Positions 22,701 through 31,132 of a stretch of 64,000 nt of DNA are shown one piece after another. A program made the translations under genes and the position numbers. The notes under the pieces are model-generated. The model made no database searches and was not told the DNA's origin. It saw only the letters and a list, made by a program, of their open reading frames with translations. This DNA is from Oikopleura dioica. Its lineage: Eukaryota > Chordata > Appendicularia > Copelata > Oikopleuridae. Positions within the stretch are counted from its first letter, which is position 1. Every line of letters starts with the position of its first letter. The stretch covers positions 12,281,001-12,345,000 of the forward strand of contig OU015567.1 of the NCBI GenBank assembly GCA_907165135.1, read 5' to 3'.

Positions 22701-23829
22701 CGCCAGAATTCAAAAATAAGCAAGAATGGTAGTTTTACAAACCCGGACTCAGATTTTTACACAGGTTGCCGAACCCAGTCTCCAATAGCAAGTTCAAACA
22801 TTTAACTAAAAAAATTATCAAATATATTCAATTTATGTTCGTTGATCATTAATTTCTGCCTGAAAAAGATGTCAAGTCCCTCAAAAATTTTGGTCAATAA
22901 AAGGATAATAATTATGTGCATTAACGCGTAGAAAGTTGTATATTCAAGAACTTGGATGTACGATGCTTGTATTTCACACTTTATTTGCACTGACAATTTT
23001 TTTGGTTCAATAGAATATTTTGACAAAAATTGACATCAAAAATTGAAAATTTGCATATTTTTATTCATGAAAAACTTTATTTCGCTCTTTTTTAATAAAA
23101 TTTAAGGGTATACCCCTCTTTAAATTCATTTTTTTTATAAAAAACGAAAATCTGAGTCTAATGGTGGATAGAAAAGGGTTGACAAAATCAGGCGGCGAAA
23201 ACTAGAAAAAATTTTGGCCAAAAAAAATCGGTCAAAAATCCCATCATAGTAGGGGCATTATCGCGAAAATGCACCAAAAATGGTCATTTTCTTTTCATTT
23301 TTTTTTCATTTCACCCCCTAAATCTTATGAAGGGGGCGAGTTCCTTAATAAACCATCAATATTTTTACCTTTGAATTGATTCCGGTGTTTCTTTGTCAAG
23401 TTTGAATCTATCGTCATTAAAGTTCTGTTCCATTTGAAAGTTTCGTCGTGAGTTTTTTTCGAATTTGGCAGCTTGAAAAGGCGCTTGGAACTCTCTTTTG
23501 ATTCGAAAATCGGGCAAAAGAACCGGTTGTTCCATAAGAGAGTCAGCTTTGTTAATCTCAGAGAGGTGTTTATTACATACATCACGTGCAATTAATATTA
23601 ATTTTGTTTTAAATCTAGGTTGAATATTTATCCGTTTAACGGATGAAATGAAATTGGGAAAATTTTCCGAAAGATAGTATAAACTAAAATACTTCTTATC
23701 AATTTTTAAATTATGTAATCTTTGTAAAAGATGATGGGGAATCCCTCTCGTCTTTCTAACACCGTAAAGCTCTCTAAGTTCCTTCTCTCTCTCTTGTCGC
23801 TCTTGCTCTTTTTTGCCCTGATTTTTCAT
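19749..23829 (-). CDS. SENP1: SENP1/2-like SUMO protease (Ulp1, C48)
   Basis: Six exons on the minus strand (23369-23829, 21876-22190, 20447-20603, 20063-20398, 19924-20017, 19749-19882) join with all phases matching. The N-terminal part (MKNQGKKEQERQEREKE, GIPHHLLQRLHNL) is basic and not recognised. The catalytic domain is complete: TWIDGEVINFYL, VKRWTKKFNIF, His in NHWTLAYAD, Asp in YLDSLG, Gln in PRQMN, Cys in FDCGIFAM. It should process SUMO and cleave SUMO conjugates. Introns 1 and 2 are about 1.2 kb against about 45 nt for the rest, and hold repeats. It lies inside the giant element, so it is either captured cargo or the element's own second C48 protease. Confidence 0.85.
20640..21010. 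repeat. AGCTC/GCTCA low-complexity array in a SENP intron
   Basis: Many irregular copies of AGCTC(A) occur in clusters separated by ATTTTAGAATATGATC-like spacers. It begins CAGGGCCGCAG and ends near TGCGACTCTAG, faintly like inverted transposon ends, but no clear target duplication was found. It lies in the second large intron of the SENP-like gene. Confidence 0.5.
21020..21150 (+). repeat. Diverged dispersed repeat, copy 1
   Basis: The stretch with GGCGAGAATGAAAAAAAATT, TTGGCCA and AGGGCAATTTTCAC matches, with many changes, the stretch at about 23160-23280 (GGCGAAAACTAGAAAAAATT, TTGGCCA, AGGGGCATTATCGC) in the same orientation. The two copies lie in the two large introns of the SENP-like gene. 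The following 21150-21870 is AT-rich with no gene seen. Confidence 0.4.
23160..23280 (+). repeat. Diverged dispersed repeat, copy 2
   Basis: Partner of the repeat at 21020-21150, same order of conserved blocks. The rest of this intron (22191-23160) shows no supported exon. It has short Cys/Ser-like plus-strand frames that I regard as chance. Confidence 0.35.
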
Positions 23830-23940
23830 TTTTATGATAAATTGAACGAATTCGAAGTTAAATTTACCAGTAAACAACTGACAGATATGCATCAGATTGA
23901 AATCATTTTGTCAGTAAAATTGTACCTTTGAAAGGTAGAT

Positions 23941-24790
23941 TTTTATCAAGAACACCTGCTTTATTCCGCAACACAAGTCGCCAAGATTTTCAATCATCCC
24001 TTTCCCAACTCTCTTAACTTGGATAAAGAACTGGTTGAAGAAATGGCGATGAAAGAAATCTCTGATATCGAATCGTTGCGAAAAGAAATCTCCGGCAAAA
24101 TCGAAGATTACGGAAAGTTATTTGACTCGATCAGTGATAATTGCTGGAAGAATATGGAAGCTGGCGATGTCTCAAAGCATTTTACGTGCCGATCGCTGTC
24201 AAGAATTTTGAGATCCGGCCAACAACTCAAGAATTCTCTGGGTTTTATGAAAACGCAAAGACAGAAAAAGAAGCCCTGGCGTCGAGTTTGAGCTTCTTCA
24301 GCCGCAGTTTGACGATAGCGAGAAAACTGAGCTCGTCTCTGATGTCGAAGATGAAGAAGTCGAGGTCGAGCAAGTACTCATTGAAGAACAGCAAGCGCTT
24401 TTGGAAGAAGACGCTTAGAAGAAGCAAGAAAAGCCAGTAAATGTGATAACGCGCGCGAAATGATTGAAATAATGGATGGCGTGTTGGAAGTGAAATCAGA
24501 AGATGTCCTCAAAATCGATGTCCCAAAACCTGCATTCATGGATGATCCAGATAAAAAGGGAGTCTGATTGGACTAACGAAGAAGTTAAACAGGCAAAAGA
24601 GTACGATAAGAAAGATGCAGCTCTCGAAGAAGAGTGAACGAAGTTTAAAAAGTCACTCGAGATCGAAGCAAAAAAGATTCAGCAGGGAATCGTCGAGGGA
24701 ATGCACTCTTTTGATCTTACTAATTCAAGCCTGTACGCTTTTGCTTGAGCAGACTGGTATTTGTGTCGTTTCGGGCTCTGGTTTCCGATA
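23941..24790 (+). pseudogene. Decayed coding region of unknown family
   Basis: Protein-like sequence runs through several frames: FYQEHLLYSATQVAKIF, then LVEEMAMKEISDIES, then an acidic stretch (DVEDEEVEVEQVLIEEQ), then IEIMDGVLEVKSEDVLKI and EYDKKDAALEEE. It is broken by shifts and by in-frame stops at positions where Trp would fit (for example before TKFKKSLEIEA and ADWYLC). No canonical intron set repairs all of them. I read it as a dead gene inside the giant element. Family unknown. Confidence 0.45.
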
Positions 24791-24819
24791 AAAATAAATC
24801 AACTGGCCCTAGAAGATAA

Positions 24820-24900
24820 GAAATAGACAGGAAACAGGTGTACTTGCTCTAACCCTGAGTCAGGGTCCCTACCTGTTAGTTTTCTGTCTATGGGACACCG
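24820..24900. repeat. Short inverted repeat (hairpin) with a central palindrome
   Basis: ATAGACAGGAAACAGGT and ACCTGTTAGTTTTCTGTCTAT form imperfect arms around ACCCTGAGTCAGGGT. Similar CCTGAGTCAGG sequence recurs near 24970, and related motifs occur near 22625 and 22745. This could be a very small foldback element. Confidence 0.4.
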
Positions 24901-25074
24901 TTTTGCGGTAGCAAACCTTAGTCAGGATTAGAAAAAGCTTTAATAAAGAGCCAAACAGCTCTTTCAAACCCTGAGTCAGGTTTCCACACAGGTTTTCGAG
25001 CCAAGCGAGCCCTTTTGAAATTTGACTATGATTTGACCCTTTTTTATAATTTTTAACCCCTCTTTTCAGGCCGG

Positions 25075-25493
25075 AAGCTGGCACTTTCGAACGATATTTA
25101 TGCCGCCATAAGAGAAGATGGAAAAATTCGCGAAGCTGTTCACCGAGTTCCACCTCAGAATCCTCGCCAAGTAAGAGTAATTTGTCGAAACGCCGCTTCT
25201 TAAATAAAAATGAAGAAGAGACGCTGTCCGACGAGCAAAAGACAGCCAAGGGTCTGGCGGAGATGCTCTGCGACCCATCGCGGACGAACGTCCAGCTGAG
25301 CTTTGAAAACGGCCAGAAAGCGACCCTCGAGCTCGCTAGAAGGCAAGAAGTTCCGTCCCAGGGCGATATTATTCGACCTCCGTTCAAAGAATATTCACTC
25401 AACTCGCCAAAAGCCCCAGAGCTCGCCAAAAAGAGCATGAACCTTGCCGAGAGCCAAAAACGAGCAAAAACACAAGCAGAAACACAAAAATAG
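25075..25493 (+). pseudogene. Isolated protein-like frames (possible exon remnants)
   Basis: One frame reads LALSNDIYAAIREDGKIREA up to a GT donor near 25170. A second, overlapping frame from about 25180 reads ETLSDEQKTAKGLAEMLC, then EVPSQGDIIRPPFKEYS, ending at a stop at 25493. No family is recognised and the two cannot be joined with confidence. They may continue the decayed gene upstream. Confidence 0.3.
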
Positions 25494-25590
25494 ATGCACC
25501 AGTTCTTCACTGCCGCTTGTTTTTACGCACTCAGCGCTAGTAGCTACCGTGAAGCCTATTTTTATTAACCTGGAAAAGTTTACTTACCAA

Positions 25591-26048
25591 ATGTATCCAA
25601 AACATGCCACAAACTTCCAAACTGACGCTCAAACCTTTCCGATGGCCAAAAATGGCCCTGTAAAAGAGTCGCCAAAAAGCCAGGGAAAAATCACCGACTT
25701 CTGGAAGGCGAAAACGCCGAACAAAAGCGCCGTTGAAGATCAAGATCAGCCGCTGAAAAAATCCCCCAAAAAGACAGCGAAAACGATGACAGAAAAGTCC
25801 TCCCCTGAAAAAATGCCTGGTAAAAAAGCTGGAAGCCCTGGTGACAAGCGGCTTGAAAAACTCGGCCAAAAAGAGCCCGTTAAATCGAAAATTCCAAAAA
25901 TGGATGACGGCACGTCGAAGTTCTCTGTTGGGAGCGTCAGAGCTGTTTTAAACAGAGCCAAGTACGTTTTAATCCTCTTTTCTAGCGACTAAAGTACTTT
26001 CTTTATCCCAGAAATGATGATAGGAAATCTGGTTCCTTCGTGCGTTAG
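25591..26048 (+). CDS. Small basic nuclear protein with a PIP-box-like motif
   Basis: Two exons (start 25591; GT-AG intron from about 25961 to 26011) encode a Lys/Ser/Pro-rich protein. The motif QGKITDFWKAK fits the PCNA-binding PIP consensus (Q-x-x-I-x-x-aromatic-aromatic). It also has the Thr-Asp pair and following basic residues typical of PIP degrons recognised by CRL4-Cdt2, as in p21-type proteins. The rest is low-complexity basic sequence with SPKK/SPEK repeats, ending RAKNDDRKSGSFVR. It could bind PCNA and influence replication or the cell cycle. It sits in the giant element, where such a factor could help replication of the element. Function is inference. Confidence 0.5.
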
Positions 26049-26708
26049 CGCCGCTGCGACTCAACTTTCAATTTTGTAAAATTGTGAAATGATGATTGTC
26101 TGCATTTTTTCTGTAACTGATTCCCAAACCTGCATCTATCCGATTTAAATTCAGTATATATAAAAGAGAAAATTACAAAATCGTGCTCAAGACATGGGAA
26201 TGGGTAGGGAAACTCGATGAAAAATGATCCTCAGCTTCTGGGCTTTCTAAATCTGTATTATACTCCCTCTCTACTAAGCCCAGAAAAAAGCTCATTTTTC
26301 ATCGAGTTTCCCTAGGAATGGGCGATCTCTTTGCCAGCCTTGTGCGAGTTGGCCGATCTTTCATAATCTAGAAGAACTCTTTATCGTAATTCCGCCTTGC
26401 CAAACTCAAGTTAAACCGATTTTCCTGCGAAAAGTTGCGACGTTTTTAAAGCGACTCTTTGTGACTTCCCAATTTCGACTTAATTAGAATTCCATCACGT
26501 GGCTTCCCACAGTAACTGTTAAAAGACGAACGTGCAATCAAGATGCACCAAGCACAAGTTGCTACTGATCATCTGATCATTATCGTGGCTGGCCCCTTAA
26601 TCAACTCCGCTTTTTAAAACGCGACATGCTGTGATTTCCTGCTGGGGTGACTTTTCTAAAACAATTCTAACAAAACTCGGCAAAAGATAGATATATATAT
26701 ATATTTAT
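26049..26708. other. Gene-free stretch holding a MITE
   Basis: Apart from the 110-bp MITE at 26205-26314 and a TATATAAAAG box near 26156, I see no exon or RNA gene. An (AT)n microsatellite lies at about 26688-26706. Confidence 0.5.
26205..26314. mobile_element. 110-bp hAT-type MITE
   Basis: Ends are TAGGGAAACTCGATGAAAAA and its exact inverse, extending imperfectly to about 40 bp per arm (to CTGGGCTT). The 8-bp direct repeat GGAATGGG flanks it (26197-26204 and 26315-26322). An 8-bp target duplication and ends starting TAGGG fit the hAT superfamily. It has no coding capacity. Confidence 0.88.
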
Positions 26709-27141
26709 TTAACAATATCTATCAGCAAATCGGTAATGAAAACGACGGTGATAGCGCATTCCACAAATAAAAATCGTTGATGTTGTCGAAAGTGCCGTCG
26801 AAGAAGTCGTTGTCGTAGTAGTGGTCGTTGTCGTAGTAGTGGTCGTTGTTGTCGTGGTGGTCGTTGTTGTCGTGGTTGGCTCATCTCCTGGTAGAACTAA
26901 ACAAAATAAAGATTTTCATCATTTCAAGTTCAACTCTAAGATTTTTATCAATTGTCAACTGATGACTTTTGATAATTGCCCCGAAAACGAAAGTCCGAAT
27001 TAGCGACACCAAGCGAGCAGATTTCTTTTTTTGATTTTTACCTGAAAAGAAGACGACAAAAGCAATAAAGCTGAGGAAAACAAGAAGCGCAACTATTTTC
27101 TCTTTCATCTCTACTCTGGATAGTTTATCACGATCTTCCAT
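26709..27141 (-). CDS. Small single-pass membrane protein with Thr-rich segment
   Basis: Start 27141 encodes MEDRDKLSRVEMKEKIVAL followed by a membrane segment (IVALLVFLSFIAFVVFFSG). A GT-AG intron of about 140 nt leads to an exon with an ACN-coded Thr run and the C-terminus ADRYC. The layout (short basic N-terminus, one membrane span, Thr-rich outer part) suggests a type II, O-glycosylated protein. No family recognised. It is the last gene before the right terminus of the giant element. Confidence 0.5.
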
Positions 27142-27688
27142 TTTTATCAGGGGTTTCTTTATTGACATTTTCAGCATTTTGAGCCAGAGTCCCTCCAATA
27201 AGTTATTTTGAACTTTGACTGAAAGCGTCAAAAATGTCGATAAAAAAACCCCTGGGTTTTATTGTCTTCGTAAAAGAAAAATTATTCTTGAGTTTTAATA
27301 ATCAAAAGGACTCTCAACTTCTTAAATCTTTCAAAAAGAGGGCGCTCTAGGAGGAGAGCGCTCGCCGCGGGCGGGAAACAAACGGTGAATTTACAGATAA
27401 TCAGTAAAGACTATCATTATCCTTGTTCAAATTTATGATAAAAATCATTATTTTTATAAATAAGATGCTCATTTAAAAGAATTTTATTTAAAATCTGTCA
27501 AAAATTCCGATCAAAAATCGAAATCTTGGCTCTAGAATCAAAGATAATCAAAACCGGAAGTCGAATTTTCGTTCAGTCAGATAAAAAACTTTATTTGAAT
27601 TAGTATTACCATCCATAAAGCGTTGAAATTTAGTAAAAATGCGACTTTTATCATTTTTCTAGTAAAAATTTGTTTTGATCATATCTTC
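27142..27688. other. Subterminal region of the giant element, nothing recognised
   Basis: AT-rich, no supported exon. A GC-rich patch (GAGCGCTCGCCGCGGGCGGG) at about 27355-27375 stands out. Confidence 0.4.
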
Positions 27689-27976
27689 GGATTGCGATGA
27701 GTAATTTTCGATCTGAAGCAATCATGACAATCCTCGGATCATAGAGAATAATTGAGCCCAAAAAAAATCCGAAAAAATAAGTACCCCTGGTCCCTAGGCG
27801 AGTTCGTAACTTTTTCTTAGATCTCGCCGCCTGGGCACTAGAATCGTAAAAACCAAAATTTTTTTTCAAGATTCTTGAATGGCAGTTCAAGCTTGACATA
27901 ACTGCACTTTTAGATTTTCGAAAATATTACGTTTACGATGTTTTGTCAAAACCGAAAATTTATATTTTTCCGTCCC
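27689..27976 (-). repeat. Right terminal inverted repeat of the giant element
   Basis: Reverse complement of 10391-10676, ending CCGTCCC against the ACT duplication. The only differences I see are two extra bases in one A/T run. Confidence 0.9.
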
Positions 27977-28716
27977 ACTGCGAATCCTTTCACGCCAACA
28001 AATGGCCCTGCAAGCACGACTTCAGGTTTCGTTCTCGATTAATTTTCCTACTTTTGATTTTCGACAATATATGAACGTGAAACAGGGCCCTGTAAAACCT
28101 TAGAAGGGTTGATATCAGCGCAATATGTGGACGCATGGATGAGGCACGACAAATTTGGATTCGCGGTTGAAATAAAAGTTCCTGCAAATCTTCTTGATTT
28201 CTCGATTTCAATGGATTTTCAGGGCAGTAATTCATTCAACATACAGGTTGTAAAATGAGCTCCGGTCTCCGATAATTGTTTAATTTAGACTTGGAATTTG
28301 GAATATTGGAACTTCTACCGTGGCAATACTTTTGTTGTGCTTCATTCAAAACGTAGCCCAGAAGATTTAGAAGATCGTTTTTCAAAACTCATTGTTGTTG
28401 AAGGCCTCAATCTTCAAAAATATCGTACGTTCAGCTTCATTTATAAACGTTCTTAAAAAATTCTAGCAATCATTCAATTCTACGGAGGAAAAGTAAAGAA
28501 TCACAACTGCTTCAATGGCAACGTACTAAGTCGAAACAATATTCCTCAGATAGGAAGAAGCTATGAAGAAATTCTGGATAGAAAGAAGTTCAGAAAACGA
28601 AATCTTACGAAAGCATCAGTTCATAACGTCAGAAAATTATACTTTCCACAAAAAAAATAATATTTTAGGTCGTGATACGGAACAACAAGCTCTTCGTCAA
28701 TCCTATTTAAATGAAT
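27977..28716 (+). pseudogene. 3' part of the split sushi/carbohydrate-binding-like gene
   Basis: Directly after the element terminus the frame reads ANPFTPTNGPASTTSG, continuing the Pro/Thr linker left at 10390, then an intron (28026-28085) and PCKTLEGLISAQYVDAWMRH. The next exons contain KFGFAVEIKVP, FNIQTWNLEYWNFYRG and FVVLHSKRSPEDL. The W..GF...I.VP and W spacing resembles the CBM2-type carbohydrate-binding fold, which is a tentative reading. The frame closes at 28716 (FVNPI), but another splice choice would carry it on into the next exons. Intact as exons, separated from its 5' end by the insertion. Confidence 0.5.
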
Positions 28717-28789
28717 GAACTGTACATGCTCGAAACTGTAACTAAGAAATATATTTTTACAAAAAAGATCTTCTGTTATTTCTGAGACG

Positions 28790-30337
28790 CAGTTTTTGAT
28801 CAGGAAAGTTTAAAGGAAGCACACGAGCTGCTGAATTTGATCAAATGTCAAGAAACTTCGGGCAATTCATTTGAGGTTCTTTTTTGTTTTCGGTTTTTGG
28901 TTGTCTGCTATTTAATAAATTTTTTCCACTGATAAAGTGGAATAAACAAGAGAATCGTAAATATGAAGATTCTTACGTCAGTCGTTCTCGCTTCAGGAAA
29001 CGTAGATAGAGCAGTTCTTACGAAGAAATATTCTGAGAGCCTTGAATATCTATTTTTAAGTTTCATCACAAATTGGAGAAGTCCGCAACGACCTGAAATG
29101 TGGTAAATCAGCAGGTTTTGCCATTTGTTCCTCTGACAGTAACTCGTCCAGTTGCTGTAATCATGCTCATGGCCAATGCCGTTCTTCTCAGTCGAACACT
29201 TGCGACTGTCCCACTTGTGTCGATTTCTCGGCGTTATCACGTGGCCTCCTGCAGATAAGGTCCAAGTTAGCGCAAGGAAGGGGAAACCGACTGTCTAAAT
29301 ATAATTCTTGAGCTTTCAGTTTCGCTGGATAACCCGGACAAAGACTATGAGCCGACAATTAAGGGTCTTTTGCTACAAAACGCAGACCTGTCGCTAGAGT
29401 GGGCAATGACCAAGATCCCTCACAGCCCAAATATCAAGAAGATTCTCGATCGAGTCAAATTTAGAACTTCCGAGCTGATCAAAAGCATCGAAACAAACGA
29501 TTGCACCACAGTTGATATTACCGAACCAGTCAGGAAAAGAATTTCAATGCATGTGAAAAAATTAAATGTGAGAAAAAAAAGTCTTTTTAAAAATTTAATG
29601 AAAGCACGGAGCTTTTGACTCAAGTGGCTAACATTCAAGTCAACGAGCAATTTGGAGCGATCTTTGGCCCTGTGATCGATGAGTACTTTGCCAAGTGCAC
29701 TTCGGCGAAAAAAGACAAACTTCTGAAAAGAATGAACAGGATTAACGCAGTTGTTACTCAGTCCTGTAATGAATTGAATTTGGCCTGCCCTGGGTTTAAG
29801 AAAGCATCGTTCTCATCGGAAGAAACTTCGGGTAAGACAAATTGAAATTCATCAAAATTAAATTTTTTTATTTACCAAATCATTTTCTTAGAAACCGGGC
29901 TAGCGCGTGCTCGACCAAGATTTTCGTCCTCCTGGTCATCCATTAACAATATTCCGGGCCCTGCTAGCTGGCAACAAGGCGTAAACAATATCGCTCATAA
30001 TCATCCGAATGCCTCTCAAAACCGACCATACGGTCGCCCAAGTCACACGCCAACAAACAGTCGTCCTCACTCGTCTAATAACTGGAGTACAAATCAAAGG
30101 TACAATACCCAGTCGTCAAAATTAATACTATGAATCTTTGAATAGGCCTCCTCAAAGCGCATGGATTAAGATTCCAAAATTCAGTGGCAAATTTTCCGGA
30201 AGAAATATGGACGAGAATTCGGGTATTTCGGTAAAACATTATAAAAGAAAATAATTGTTTTCAAGGTCCTTTCGTGAACTTGTACAAACATCGAAAAGAT
30301 GGAAGCTACAATATTCGCCGTCACTTTGAAGGATAAC
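28790..30337 (+). CDS. Secreted Cys-rich domain protein, possibly continuing the split gene
   Basis: Exons at about 28793-28876, 29063-29240, 29324-29570, 29608-29832, 29893-30100, 30147-30222 and 30267-30337 with mostly 37-60 nt introns. The key domain is VRNDLKCGK..SCCNHAHGQC..CDCPTCVDF, matching a pattern (RND-RCG, CCN, C.C..CVDY) that I recall beside CBM2-type modules in marine invertebrate secreted proteins. The rest is helical, then a Pro/Ser/Asn-rich segment (NIPGPASWQQG) and a basic tail ending RRHFEG. The start is not resolved. A GA-AG join from 28706 would link it to the upstream exon, making one extracellular-matrix or house-type protein. Confidence 0.45.
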
Positions 30338-30437
30338 TAATTTGTAATTTGTATCTAACACTTTTTTAATAAAAGACAAAAAATCAAGTTCAAAATTTAT
30401 TTGAATTTACAGAAAAGGAGAAAAGTGCACAGAAGAG

Positions 30438-30887
30438 TTACTTTGGAGATTGTTTGCGTTCGAGTTTCTTCAGATGTCCTCGAATAAATGGCAGAAGTTT
30501 CTTTGCTTCCTGTACTTGTCGGCTGTAGCGCTTGAGTTTCTTGTCAGTTTCCCAATCTTTCGCCTCTGCGTTCCGAAGAATCGGGTTTGGCCTTCCATCA
30601 TCGTCGTGGTGCCCGATAATCGTGTGGAGCTGGAACAGGGCTTTGTAGATCATTCGTTCTTGAGTAGAAGCTGCAGGAGGATCCGCGGTTTTTGGGCGGC
30701 CATCGAGGGGAGAGTTGCTGCTTGATTCTTTCAAGAGTTCTTTGAGTCGCGTATCCAGTCCTAACGGGCTTGACTCTTCAGCTGGTTTTATCTTATTCGC
30801 TGGCAAGTTGAAAATATCATCTGATTTCCGCTTTCTCGACTCACTGGTCTTCTTTGGCTCAAAGTTGATTTTCTCGGTAGCTGGCAT
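30438..30887 (-). CDS. Small nuclear-type protein, unknown
   Basis: A single exon from ATG 30887 (MPATEKINFEPKKTSESRKR). It has a likely nuclear localisation signal (SRKRKSD), a Ser/Pro-rich middle and a conserved-looking helical C-terminal half (MIYKALFQLHTIIGHHD, then QVQEAKKLLPFIRGHLKKLE). It is full length and uninterrupted. I do not recognise the family. Confidence 0.55.
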   Translation of the reverse strand: MPATEKINFEPKKTSESRKRKSDDIFNLPANKIKPAEESSPLGLDTRLKELLKESSSNSPLDGRPKTADPPAASTQERMIYKALFQLHTIIGHHDDDGRPNPILRNAEAKDWETDKKLKRYSRQVQEAKKLLPFIRGHLKKLERKQSPK

Positions 30888-31132
30888 AATTCGCAAGTAG
30901 AGGTACAATTAGTGTACTGGTTTTATTTTCTAGTAATGCCTAGGGGCGAATTCAATTATGAATTTCAAAAGTCAGATTGCTCGGTATTTATAGCGCGCGG
31001 TGGGTTTGATACAGCTGGTGCTAATTCATAGCTGCAGATGGCGCTTTTTCTCGAAAAGGCCGGGTGCAAGGCCAGCTGATTCTCGGGCCCTTGGATCGAT
31101 CGGAACATTGGTTTTATTTTTCTTCACAAATT

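Larger units (their letters stand above)
10391..27976. mobile_element. 17.6-kb terminal-inverted-repeat mobile element (unclassified)
   Basis: The ends are a 286-bp (10391-10676) and a 288-bp (27689-27976) copy of one sequence in opposite orientation, differing as far as I can read only in the length of one A-run. ACT lies directly outside both ends (10388-10390, 27977-27979). The flanking sequence is one Pro/Thr-rich coding linker, in frame across the junction once one ACT is removed. Inside are a fusion-protein-like membrane gene, a zinc-finger transposase fused to a C48 protease, a second C48 protease (minus), a PIP-box protein, a Thr-rich membrane protein, small repeats and decayed frames. 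No DNA polymerase B, integrase core, packaging ATPase or capsid gene was seen, so it is not a typical Maverick/Polinton. Confidence 0.8.

Noticed and set aside
22233-22732. Two short plus-strand frames in the large SENP intron
   Set aside because: No recognisable domain or splice sites; they overlap intronic sequence of a well-supported minus-strand gene.
10391-27976. Giant element as a Maverick/Polinton
   Set aside because: No polymerase B, integrase, packaging ATPase or capsid frames were seen, and the target duplication is 3 bp rather than 6.
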